From Firmicutes bacterium UBA1764 (GTDB lineage Bacteria > Bacillota > Clostridia > Peptostreptococcales > Anaerovoracaceae): 26,568 nt of DNA. A model generated the notes under the pieces. That model saw nothing but the letters and a program-made list of their open reading frames with translations. It searched no databases and was not told where the DNA came from. The translations under genes and the position numbers were made by a program. The DNA is taken from contig DCHA01000049.1 of the NCBI GenBank assembly GCA_002315535.1, positions 7,666 through 34,233 of the forward strand, given 5' to 3'. Within the stretch, counting starts at the first letter, position 1. The number at the start of each line of letters is the position of its first letter. Below are positions 7,422 through 13,389 of this stretch, one piece after another.

Positions 7422-7516
7422 AAATATAATCCTCGTGTAAAAAGCGCGTACGCATACGCAACATTTAGCCTTGCCAATATCTCTGTATTGGATTAAAGAT
7501 TAATGCATTTTGTTCA
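7414..7516 (-). promoter_or_regulatory. PyrR-binding leader RNA of uraA-pyrR-DUF523 (antiterminator / anti-antiterminator)
   Basis: On the transcript, CCAATA-CAGAGA-TATTGG (7491-7474) makes a hairpin whose CAGAGA loop matches the loop of the PyrR binding site of Bacillus-type pyr leaders. Next comes GGCAAGG-C-TAAA (7475-7464), which can pair with TTTA-CCTTGCC (7424-7414) with one bulged C. That pairing takes the 5' arm of the terminator and so forms an antiterminator. The GG at 7475-7474 is shared by the hairpin and the antiterminator, so the two exclude each other. With UMP-bound PyrR on the hairpin, termination is favoured. All pairings are read from the sequence; the mechanism is from the known PyrR system. 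Confidence 0.85.
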
Positions 7517-7522
7517 CTAGAT

Positions 7523-7551
7523 ATAGTATCAAATAAACGGGCCTTGGTCAA
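7523..7551 (-). promoter_or_regulatory. Sigma-A-type promoter of uraA operon
   Basis: TTGACC (7551-7546), a 17-base spacer and TACTAT (7528-7523) on the minus strand. Transcription would start near 7516, giving a leader of about 174 bases that contains the whole PyrR attenuator. The -35 lies inside the terminator hairpin of upp. Confidence 0.75.
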
Positions 7552-7563
7552 TACCTAGGCCCG
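7531..7563 (-). terminator. Terminator after upp, overlapping the uraA promoter
   Basis: Stem of CGGGCC(T) against (A)GGCCCG (7538-7544 and 7557-7563), one mismatch, then three more base pairs closing a 4-base loop. On the minus strand TTTATTT follows. It lies about 21 bases after the upp stop. Confidence 0.85.
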
Positions 7564-7584
7564 AAATAAATCAATTATTCTTGA

Positions 7585-8250
7585 TTATTTATACTTTTCA
7601 GGGTTGTATGAAACAGTTCCGCATACTCTGTCTCCGGCATCGCCTGCAGCGGTAAGGATATAGCCCTTATCATTGAGAGGCTGATCTGAGTAGCATGCTG
7701 TATAAATATGTACATCAGGATGATCTCTGTGGATCAGCTCAATGCCCTCCTTTGCGGAGAAAATGCACATAAGCTTGATTCTGTCGCAGCCTGCTTCCTT
7801 GATGCGTCTGATTGCAGCATCAGCAGAAACGCCTGTTGCCAGAGCCGGATCTACTATAATAACCTGCCCGTTTGCGGCCTCAACCGGCAGCTTGAAATAA
7901 TATGTATGAGGCTCGAGAGTCTCCTCATCTCTGAAAAGGCCAATGTGTCCGACTCTGCATGTCGGGTAAAGCATTCTAAGACCATCAACCATGCCAAGAC
8001 CTGCTCTTAAAATAGGTACAATAGTAAAGTCTTCGGCAATAACCTCTGTTTCAACCTCCTGAAGAGGAGCCTGAACTGTTACAGTCTTTGTCTTAAGATC
8101 CTTCAAGGTCTCATAGCCCATAAGAGTTGAAAGCTCGCCAACGAGCTCGCAGAACTCCTTTGATCCTGTATGGACATCACGCAGATGAGAAACCTTATGC
8201 TTGATCAGCGGATGATCGAATATTGTTACATTCTTTAAGTATTCTTCCAT
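7585..8250 (-). CDS. upp: Uracil phosphoribosyltransferase
   Basis: 221 residues, slightly longer than the usual 208-210. It makes UMP from uracil and PRPP in the cytoplasm. Seen are the early KHKVSHLRD, TIVPILRAGLGMVDG (76-90), the PRPP loop VDPALATGVSADAA (133-146; most relatives have DPMLATGGSA, so two substitutions here) and the uracil-binding end AAGDAGDRVCGT. The ribosome binding site is GGGGAG, eight bases upstream of the ATG. It starts 14 bases after the membrane-anchored protein gene and is probably the last gene of that transcription unit, ended by the hairpin at 7538-7563. With uraA next door it completes uracil salvage. Confidence 0.96.
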   Translation of the reverse strand: MEEYLKNVTIFDHPLIKHKVSHLRDVHTGSKEFCELVGELSTLMGYETLKDLKTKTVTVQAPLQEVETEVIAEDFTIVPILRAGLGMVDGLRMLYPTCRVGHIGLFRDEETLEPHTYYFKLPVEAANGQVIIVDPALATGVSADAAIRRIKEAGCDRIKLMCIFSAKEGIELIHRDHPDVHIYTACYSDQPLNDKGYILTAAGDAGDRVCGTVSYNPEKYK

Positions 8251-8264
8251 TTTGTTCTCCCCAA

Positions 8265-9440
8265 TTAATAATCTAAACTAACCATATCTAACAGATACCA
8301 ATTACCTTTTACTTTACCGAAGTACATTCTATTGCTGAAGACGTCCGTTCTCGTGCCGAGGCCCCTGCTAATAGTCATGTTCTTTTCGAAATATACATCG
8401 CACGAGAACAGATTCTCATTGTACATCACGTAATTTGTAACGCTTTCGTTTGTGAAGCTGTCGAGCGTATGACCACTTACAAATGTGATATCAACATTAC
8501 CTGCCCACTTTGTTGCAAGGCTGTAGAGATTTGTTCCCTGCAAAAGCATACATGTCGATCTTACAGTCGCAAGTCCGTGTGAAGCACCACCGACATCATC
8601 CGTCATAAACTTTGACCAGGTCTTACCGATTACAAGCGGATTGCAAACCGAGTCTGCAAGGGTCTTTGCCTCGGGACTTGCCGCGAACTCCGGCTTAACG
8701 AAATAGCTTCCATCTGAAGAAACATCAAAGCTCAGCTCTTCTGATCCGTTGTTCAGAACAGAAAATGCGGGCTCAAAGTATACATTGTCAACGGTATAAA
8801 TAAGGCCCTTCGGAGCGTCAACATAAGGCGCAACATATTCAAAGTCTCCTAGCTCAGCCTCCTCTGCCGGAGTCAAATTAGTCTTCTGGCCACTTGCAAG
8901 AAGCGTAAAGCCCTCCGGAATCGTAAGCTTGTAGCTGAGAGCATTCTGCTCGTTTAAGCTGATCCCTTCGGAGTTCGAATCTCTGATAATTGCATACTCT
9001 ATCGACCATTCGGAAAGAGTCATAATTCCAAGCTTGGTTACGCTGCTTTCCTCTTTGATAGAAATCGTAATAAATGGCTTTCCGTCAATGGTGATGTCAT
9101 ATGCCGGGTTCAGGGAATTATGAGAACCCTTTGCAGGAGCAGCTGCCATATCAGCATCCTTTGCCTTGGCATAGAAGTCTGCCTTTCTCGCAGCTGAATC
9201 GCCAAAGCGAGTATCCGAGAAGTTATATTCCTCGAGATATTTTCCAAGCTCAGAATCTTCCGAAGCGTCCTTTACAAGCCAAAGTACATAGTTATCAGCA
9301 CTGTTTCTTTCATATTTAACCATCATAGTTCTGACATAGAAAAAGATGGCTACGAAGCACAGTAAAATTACAATTAAATATGCAAGATAAATCTTTCCGA
9401 ATAAGGATTTCTTATTTCTGTGTCTGTCTGCTCTGCCCAT
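8265..9440 (-). CDS. Membrane-anchored extracytoplasmic protein of unknown function, partner of the phosphodiester glycosidase
   Basis: 391 residues, not recognised. A basic N-terminus (RADRHRNKK) precedes one membrane segment (about 17-36), so the bulk should lie outside the cell. The last part, from about 300 on (LYSLATKWAGNVDITFVSG through KGNWYLLDMVSLDY), has the look of a small NTF2-like alpha+beta fold, a weak guess. The ATG at 9440 is chosen because GGAGG lies eight bases upstream and because it shares its A with the upstream TAA stop (TAATG). An in-frame start further up at 9485 would have to overlap the upstream gene by 46 bases and has no such site. The overlap implies coupled translation with the glycosidase and suggests the two products work together at the surface. 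Confidence 0.8.
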   Translation of the reverse strand: MGRADRHRNKKSLFGKIYLAYLIVILLCFVAIFFYVRTMMVKYERNSADNYVLWLVKDASEDSELGKYLEEYNFSDTRFGDSAARKADFYAKAKDADMAAAPAKGSHNSLNPAYDITIDGKPFITISIKEESSVTKLGIMTLSEWSIEYAIIRDSNSEGISLNEQNALSYKLTIPEGFTLLASGQKTNLTPAEEAELGDFEYVAPYVDAPKGLIYTVDNVYFEPAFSVLNNGSEELSFDVSSDGSYFVKPEFAASPEAKTLADSVCNPLVIGKTWSKFMTDDVGGASHGLATVRSTCMLLQGTNLYSLATKWAGNVDITFVSGHTLDSFTNESVTNYVMYNENLFSCDVYFEKNMTISRGLGTRTDVFSNRMYFGKVKGNWYLLDMVSLDY

Positions 9441-10522
9441 TACTGCGCACCTCCTTTTACAACAAATGCTGTCGGGAGTCTCCATGAAGCATTTGCATAA
9501 TACAGGGTTACGCTCGTCATCAGGTATTCATCTTGATAATACATGCAGGAGGAGCTTCCCCCGTCAAGGTTTGCAGCATTAACTGCACCATATTCGAGCA
9601 TTACGTCTATAAGATCGGAGGCTGTTGCACCAAGGTGACCCGATGAACCTCTTCCGTCAGTTACAAGCAGCATAATAGCACCATCAGCCCTCTGGCCTAT
9701 AGCTGTTCTCGGGTTTGATCCGGAGCCTGCACCCTTAAGCTCTCTTGCCTCGCCGTTAATTACAAGCGGAACAAAGTGGTTATTGGCATCTGTCAGCTCA
9801 TCCTGGAAGGCAACGGCATCTCTGATGCCTTCTGTCTTAACAAATTCCTCAAGCTTTGCCTTTGACCAGCCTGCGATATCTTCGATTCTGAGAATATTAT
9901 TTGTATCCATTCCGATTAGATAAAGGCCAGCCCATCCCGAAGGATCATTGAGCTGGATTTCTCCGTCGACAATGCATACACCGTAGGGTCTACCGCCCTT
10001 GTTTGCGTCAGCAGCATAAAGGCCACCGTTAACTCCGGCAATAGCACCGCTTTCACTGACAATCTTGTGAAGCTCTTTACCGTATTCGCCCCATGGATAG
10101 GTGCTGGCAACGCCAACCTTTGATGGATCCTTTACAATCATCAAAGTTGCAAAGAAGCCTCTTCCGTTAATCTCAACTACTTCGATTCCGTTTTCGTCGA
10201 AGTTGCCCTCAACCTCAGAATCAACATCAATGAGCTCCTGGTCAATATCAGTTTCCATCTTAGCCATCGAAGTCGAATCAACGATTTCCTGAATCTCATC
10301 CGAGCTTAAAAATACTGATGCAAGGAACTTTAGATTTCCCGATTCCAGCACAGTTGTAATAAATGTCCTGCGCGCCGCAGGAGACGGACCTTTAATAATG
10401 ACTGCTAAAACAATCACCAAAGCTAAGACTGCGGCAAGAACAGTTGTGAAAAAAACAAGCAATATTCTTCCGAGAGTCTTTCCTTTTTTCTTTTTTCCTT
10501 TGTATCTCTTTTCTATTTCCAT
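9440..10522 (-). CDS. Membrane-anchored phosphodiester glycosidase (NAGPA) domain protein
   Basis: 360 residues. A lysine-rich start, one membrane anchor (about 19-43), a variable region with many acidic residues (70-115), then the NAGPA/DUF2233 domain (about 120-357). Motifs are AGVNGGLY (162-169), NPRTAIGQ (270-277), VTDGRG (287-292) and NAANLDGGSSS (315-325), which matches the family metal/active-site signature. The human relative uncovers mannose 6-phosphate by removing N-acetylglucosamine; bacterial members act on surface or exopolysaccharide phosphodiesters. Which glycan is cut here is unknown. First gene of a unit with the 391-residue partner and upp. There is no Shine-Dalgarno at proper distance; TATACT ends seven bases before the ATG (see promoter). 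Confidence 0.88.
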   Translation of the reverse strand: MEIEKRYKGKKKKGKTLGRILLVFFTTVLAAVLALVIVLAVIIKGPSPAARRTFITTVLESGNLKFLASVFLSSDEIQEIVDSTSMAKMETDIDQELIDVDSEVEGNFDENGIEVVEINGRGFFATLMIVKDPSKVGVASTYPWGEYGKELHKIVSESGAIAGVNGGLYAADANKGGRPYGVCIVDGEIQLNDPSGWAGLYLIGMDTNNILRIEDIAGWSKAKLEEFVKTEGIRDAVAFQDELTDANNHFVPLVINGEARELKGAGSGSNPRTAIGQRADGAIMLLVTDGRGSSGHLGATASDLIDVMLEYGAVNAANLDGGSSSCMYYQDEYLMTSVTLYYANASWRLPTAFVVKGGAQ

Positions 10523-10529
10523 AGCTTTC

Positions 10530-10558
10530 AGTATACCACATCTTGTGCATTTTTTTAA
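10530..10558 (-). promoter_or_regulatory. Promoter of the glycosidase gene, leaderless-type
   Basis: TTAAAA (10558-10553), a 17-base spacer and TATACT (10535-10530) on the minus strand. The hexamer ends seven bases before the ATG at 10522, so the transcript should begin at or next to the start codon. Confidence 0.55.
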
Positions 10559-10569
10559 GGGATAAATAC

Positions 10570-10619
10570 AAATACACCACAGTTTGAAGTCTAAAAATAC
10601 ACAGCAGCTGTGTATTTTT
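10570..10619. promoter_or_regulatory. Palindrome and related half-site upstream of the XRE regulator, candidate operator
   Basis: AAAAATACACAG (10593-10604), spacer CAG, CTGTGTATTTTT (10608-10619): 12-base perfect arms. A further direct copy of one half, AAATACACCACAG (10570-10582), matches AAATACACAGCAG (10595-10607) at 11 of 13 bases, 25 bases apart. It lies between the divergent glycosidase and XRE genes, as an operator would. A hairpin is also possible, but the loop would be very short and no gene ends nearby. A second weaker ACAG...CTGT dyad lies at about 10645-10659. Confidence 0.5.
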
Positions 10620-10688
10620 GCCGTTATATTAGTTGTTATTAATTACAGAGTTTCCCTGTTAATATTTAACTACACACAAGGAGAGAAA

Positions 10689-11030
10689 ATGCGCAATTTA
10701 GCTACAATTCGAAAAAAAAGAGGTCTGACTCAGACACGACTATCTGAATTAACCGGCATTTCGCAGCAATGCATTCAAAGATATGAGCATGGCCTAAGTT
10801 CACCAAGCTGCGAAGTTCTTGTGATTCTTGCTGATGCACTTGACACGGCAACCGACTACCTTTTAGAAAGGACGGACAGTGATGCTCCGCCAAACCACAT
10901 AAGTGAAAACGAACTAAAGCCTGATGAGGCACATATAGTCCAGGAATACAGAAAGTACACCGATGCAGGAAAGAATTTTCTCAGCAGGACAATGGAGGCA
11001 TTTGACAAAGTAAATAAAGAAATAAAATAA
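10689..11030 (+). CDS. XRE-family helix-turn-helix transcriptional regulator
   Basis: 113 residues. An N-terminal HTH_3 domain (about 3-60) contains RKKRGLTQTRLSE, the turn ELTGISQQCIQRYEHG and a typical end DTATDYLLERTD. The C-terminal 50 residues are acidic and helical, without a recognisable ligand domain. The start at 10689 is fixed by AAGGAGAG just upstream; a longer open frame back to 10584 would read through the palindrome and has no ribosome binding site. It is followed 29 bases later by the small gene at 11060, probably the same unit. The palindrome upstream suggests autoregulation, which is inference. Targets are unknown. Confidence 0.88.
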   Translation: MRNLATIRKKRGLTQTRLSELTGISQQCIQRYEHGLSSPSCEVLVILADALDTATDYLLERTDSDAPPNHISENELKPDEAHIVQEYRKYTDAGKNFLSRTMEAFDKVNKEIK

Positions 11031-11059
11031 CTTTCCGCAGGCCATGTCGGGAGGTAAGC

Positions 11060-11299
11060 ATGAAAAAAATTAAATATGTTGTTACCACGAGTACGGTAAA
11101 AGTCGAAGACACAAGCATAATATCCTACGGCATTGCATGCATGAATAATGAAGCCCAGCAAAAATGCATACAGGATATTTCACCTGATAAGGGAATCGTT
11201 CAAAACGCAGTTATTAGTTTTAATAGATATAAATTATCCCCTAATCACTTTGAAGAAGCAGTCGAAGATGTTATTGTAAGCGCGTCTATTCTAGACTAA
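11060..11299 (+). CDS. Small protein, DUF6514-like
   Basis: 79 residues with a strong GGGAGGT site four bases before the ATG. The pattern is a short beta-rich start (IKYVVTTSTV), SYGIACMN, a middle DISPDKGIVQNAV and an end LSPNHFEEAVEDVIV. This resembles the small Clostridial DUF6514 family as I remember it; this is a resemblance, not a search result. No membrane segment or catalytic motif is seen. Its place right after an XRE gene suggests the two are linked, but function is unknown. Toxin-antitoxin pairing is possible, but nothing in the protein supports it. Confidence 0.7.
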   Translation: MKKIKYVVTTSTVKVEDTSIISYGIACMNNEAQQKCIQDISPDKGIVQNAVISFNRYKLSPNHFEEAVEDVIVSASILD

Positions 11300-11361
11300 G
11301 GGAAGGCTTTACCATATTAATATTTGTATACTAAATTTATAAGACATGGCACGGAAAGTTA

Positions 11362-11395
11362 AAAGGACCGAAGATTTATTCTTCGGTCCTTTCTA
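11362..11395. terminator. Bidirectional terminator
   Basis: AAAGGACCGAAG (11362-11373) pairs with CTTCGGTCCTTT (11381-11392) around a 7-base loop. It serves the convergent small gene (stop 11299) and acyl-CoA synthetase gene (stop 11396). The 60 bases between 11300 and 11361 show no gene. Confidence 0.9.
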
Positions 11396-13213
11396 TTAAT
11401 TTTCCATCTTATTTGATTCTTCGAATCTTCTGATTTTCTTTGATGTATTTTTATTAAATTCGCTGTGGCGAAGAAGAAGCCTCTTCATCATCTTGTAAGG
11501 CGGATTGCAGGCATTTACCTCATTAACTATAGTCCAGAGATATTCCTTAACCTTATCATCGTTATCTGCATCCTCACCAAGCTTTTCCTTTAGCAAGGTC
11601 CAGTCAGGGTAAATACCAACAGCGATAATAGTATCATCCTTACTTGAAGCAGAATCCTCAAACACCATTGATTCAGCGATTTCATCATGAAGCGAAAGCT
11701 GATATTCAATTTCCTCAGGGAATACATTCTTCCCGTTTTTGGTAATAATAACATTCTTTTTACGGCCGGTAATAATGATGTAACCTTCGGCATCAATATA
11801 TCCGAGGTCCCCGGTGTAGAACCAACCATCTTTGATAACCTCAGCAGTAGCCTCCGGGTTCTTGTAATAACCAAGCATGATGTTATCACCCTTAAGACAA
11901 ATCTCACCTGTGCCGGAGTCGTCCGGATTCGAAATCTTAGCATCAAATCCAGGGAAAGCAATACCACAGGAGATTGCCTTTGGCTTGTTTTCAGGATTAA
12001 GCGCACCCATCGGGGCAGCTTCTGACAGACCGTAGCCCTGAAGCGCCATAATACCGAAGGATTGAAGGTCCTCTAAAATTTGAGGGTTAATTGCGGCGCC
12101 ACCGCAAATCATCATTCTCATGCGTCCGCCCAAGGTCTCTTTAATTTCCTTAAAGAAAACATTTGTAAGATCTATTCCAAGCTTTTTAGCGGCATTAGAA
12201 ATCTTGATAGCTCTTGTAACAGTCTTCTCCTTGCCCTTCTTTTTAATTCCCTTCCAAATAGCCTTGTAAAGGGCTTCAAAGATTGCGGGAACTGCGAGCA
12301 GGAAAGTCGGATGAATCTCCTGAATATTCTTGACAATATACTTCAAGCCTTCGCAGTGAGCTATTGAGGCACCCTTGTAAATCGGTATGATAAAATCGCA
12401 TGTACACTCAAATGTGTGGTGAATAGGAAGAACGCTGAAAAAAACATCATCAGGACGGAAGTCGACAAGTGTCGGTGATACCATGAGGTCTGCACAGATA
12501 TTCTTGTGTGAAAGCATTATTCCCTTTGCCATACCTGTTGTTCCGGATGTAAAAATGATAATGGACATTTCTTCCGGGTCGATTTGTGCATCAAGGAAGC
12601 GTCTGTCTCCGGAGCTAACAAGCTGCATACCTGCTTCGATAAGCTTCCACTGAGATTTAATGTTTCCCTCGTCTTCTCTTCTATCTTGAGCGATGAGGAT
12701 TTCAAGGCCTGTATCGCCCTCTTCAAACATTTTTACAAAAGTAGCCTCTCTCTTCTTATCGAATACCACGGCCGAAACTTCGGATTCCTTAACAAGATTC
12801 TTAAGATCATCGTATGGAAGCTCCTTGTCAAGAGGAACAACTATGCCTGTTCCGCAAACAGTTGCGAAATAAGCAACGCCCCACATGTACTGGGTCTCTC
12901 CTATAATAGCGATACGCTTATCCTTAAGACCAAGCTCAATAAACTCGGTTCCCAGAGCGTTTACCTCATTGTAAAAACGATCATAGGAAATCTGAGTGTA
13001 CGGACCCTTTTCAAATTTTGTATAAAATGCAGTATTGTCCTTGTATAGGTCATGGCTGCTCTCAAGCATTTGCTTTAAGTTGATAATCGCTCTGTTAGTA
13101 AGATTCTGAACTCCGGGACGAGGGTCATCAATTTGCTTTTGAATTAAATCATTTGCCCATTTCCATGCCCTGTCGTTCATTACTTTATATTCTTCTGCTG
13201 ATACCGGTTTCAT
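11396..13213 (-). CDS. AMP-binding long-chain acyl-CoA synthetase (FadD/ACSL-like)
   Basis: 605 residues, adenylate-forming enzyme. It activates a fatty acid with ATP and joins it to CoA. Motifs in order are A3 TSGTTGMAKG (222-231), PIHHTFE (263-269), YGLSEAAP (394-401), the ATPase YTGDLG (466-471), TGRKKNVIITKNGKNVFPE (482-500) and the C-terminal lysine region NTSKKIRR. The basic helical insert KGIKKKGKEKTVTRAIKIS (321-339) is typical of eukaryote-like long-chain synthetases (FAA1/FAA2-like) found in Clostridia. No carrier-protein domain follows. It is transcribed alone, with AAAGGA six bases before the ATG. Chain length and whether it serves uptake or lipid remodelling cannot be told. Confidence 0.92.
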   Translation of the reverse strand: MKPVSAEEYKVMNDRAWKWANDLIQKQIDDPRPGVQNLTNRAIINLKQMLESSHDLYKDNTAFYTKFEKGPYTQISYDRFYNEVNALGTEFIELGLKDKRIAIIGETQYMWGVAYFATVCGTGIVVPLDKELPYDDLKNLVKESEVSAVVFDKKREATFVKMFEEGDTGLEILIAQDRREDEGNIKSQWKLIEAGMQLVSSGDRRFLDAQIDPEEMSIIIFTSGTTGMAKGIMLSHKNICADLMVSPTLVDFRPDDVFFSVLPIHHTFECTCDFIIPIYKGASIAHCEGLKYIVKNIQEIHPTFLLAVPAIFEALYKAIWKGIKKKGKEKTVTRAIKISNAAKKLGIDLTNVFFKEIKETLGGRMRMMICGGAAINPQILEDLQSFGIMALQGYGLSEAAPMGALNPENKPKAISCGIAFPGFDAKISNPDDSGTGEICLKGDNIMLGYYKNPEATAEVIKDGWFYTGDLGYIDAEGYIIITGRKKNVIITKNGKNVFPEEIEYQLSLHDEIAESMVFEDSASSKDDTIIAVGIYPDWTLLKEKLGEDADNDDKVKEYLWTIVNEVNACNPPYKMMKRLLLRHSEFNKNTSKKIRRFEESNKMEN

Positions 13214-13264
13214 TTTTTATCCTTTCTAATCTCTAATCTATAGGCCCCCTCGCCTGCAAGCTCT

Positions 13265-13293
13265 ATTATCTCGCAGTGGGTCACATTTTTCAA
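13265..13293 (-). promoter_or_regulatory. Promoter of the acyl-CoA synthetase gene
   Basis: TTGAAA (13293-13288), a 17-base spacer and GATAAT (13270-13265) on the minus strand, giving a leader of about 45 bases before the ATG at 13213. Confidence 0.65.
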
Positions 13294-13338
13294 TAAGAAA
13301 GCAAATATTAAAAATGAAACGGATTGCAAACAGAAATG

Positions 13339-13347
13339 TGCTATTAT
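13339..13347 (+). promoter_or_regulatory. Extended -10 promoter for the 1012-residue protein gene
   Basis: TGC-TATTAT forms an extended -10 (TGN plus hexamer) about 43 bases before the ATG at 13390. No good -35 is seen at the right distance. An AAGGAAAGG ribosome binding site precedes the ATG. Confidence 0.4.
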
Positions 13348-13389
13348 TTAAATAAGAATATTATCCGCATATAAGGAAAGGAAAATACC

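Noticed and set aside
9440..9485. Longer N-terminus for the 391-residue surface protein
   Set aside because: It would overlap the glycosidase gene by 46 bases; the ATG at 9440 has GGAGG and the TAATG overlap.
10593..10619. Intrinsic terminator
   Set aside because: The loop would be three bases, the stem is A+T-rich, and no gene ends just before it on either strand; an operator fits better.
10584..10688. Longer N-terminus for the XRE regulator
   Set aside because: It would add 35 hydrophobic residues translated through the palindrome, without a ribosome binding site, and spoil the usual HTH start.
10689..11299. Prophage or toxin-antitoxin module
   Set aside because: No integrase, phage structural gene, attachment repeat or recognisable toxin fold; only an XRE gene and a small unknown protein.
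11345..11399. Short open frame starting ATGGCACGG through the terminator
   Set aside because: About 15 codons, no ribosome binding site, and it lies across the terminator hairpin; chance frame.
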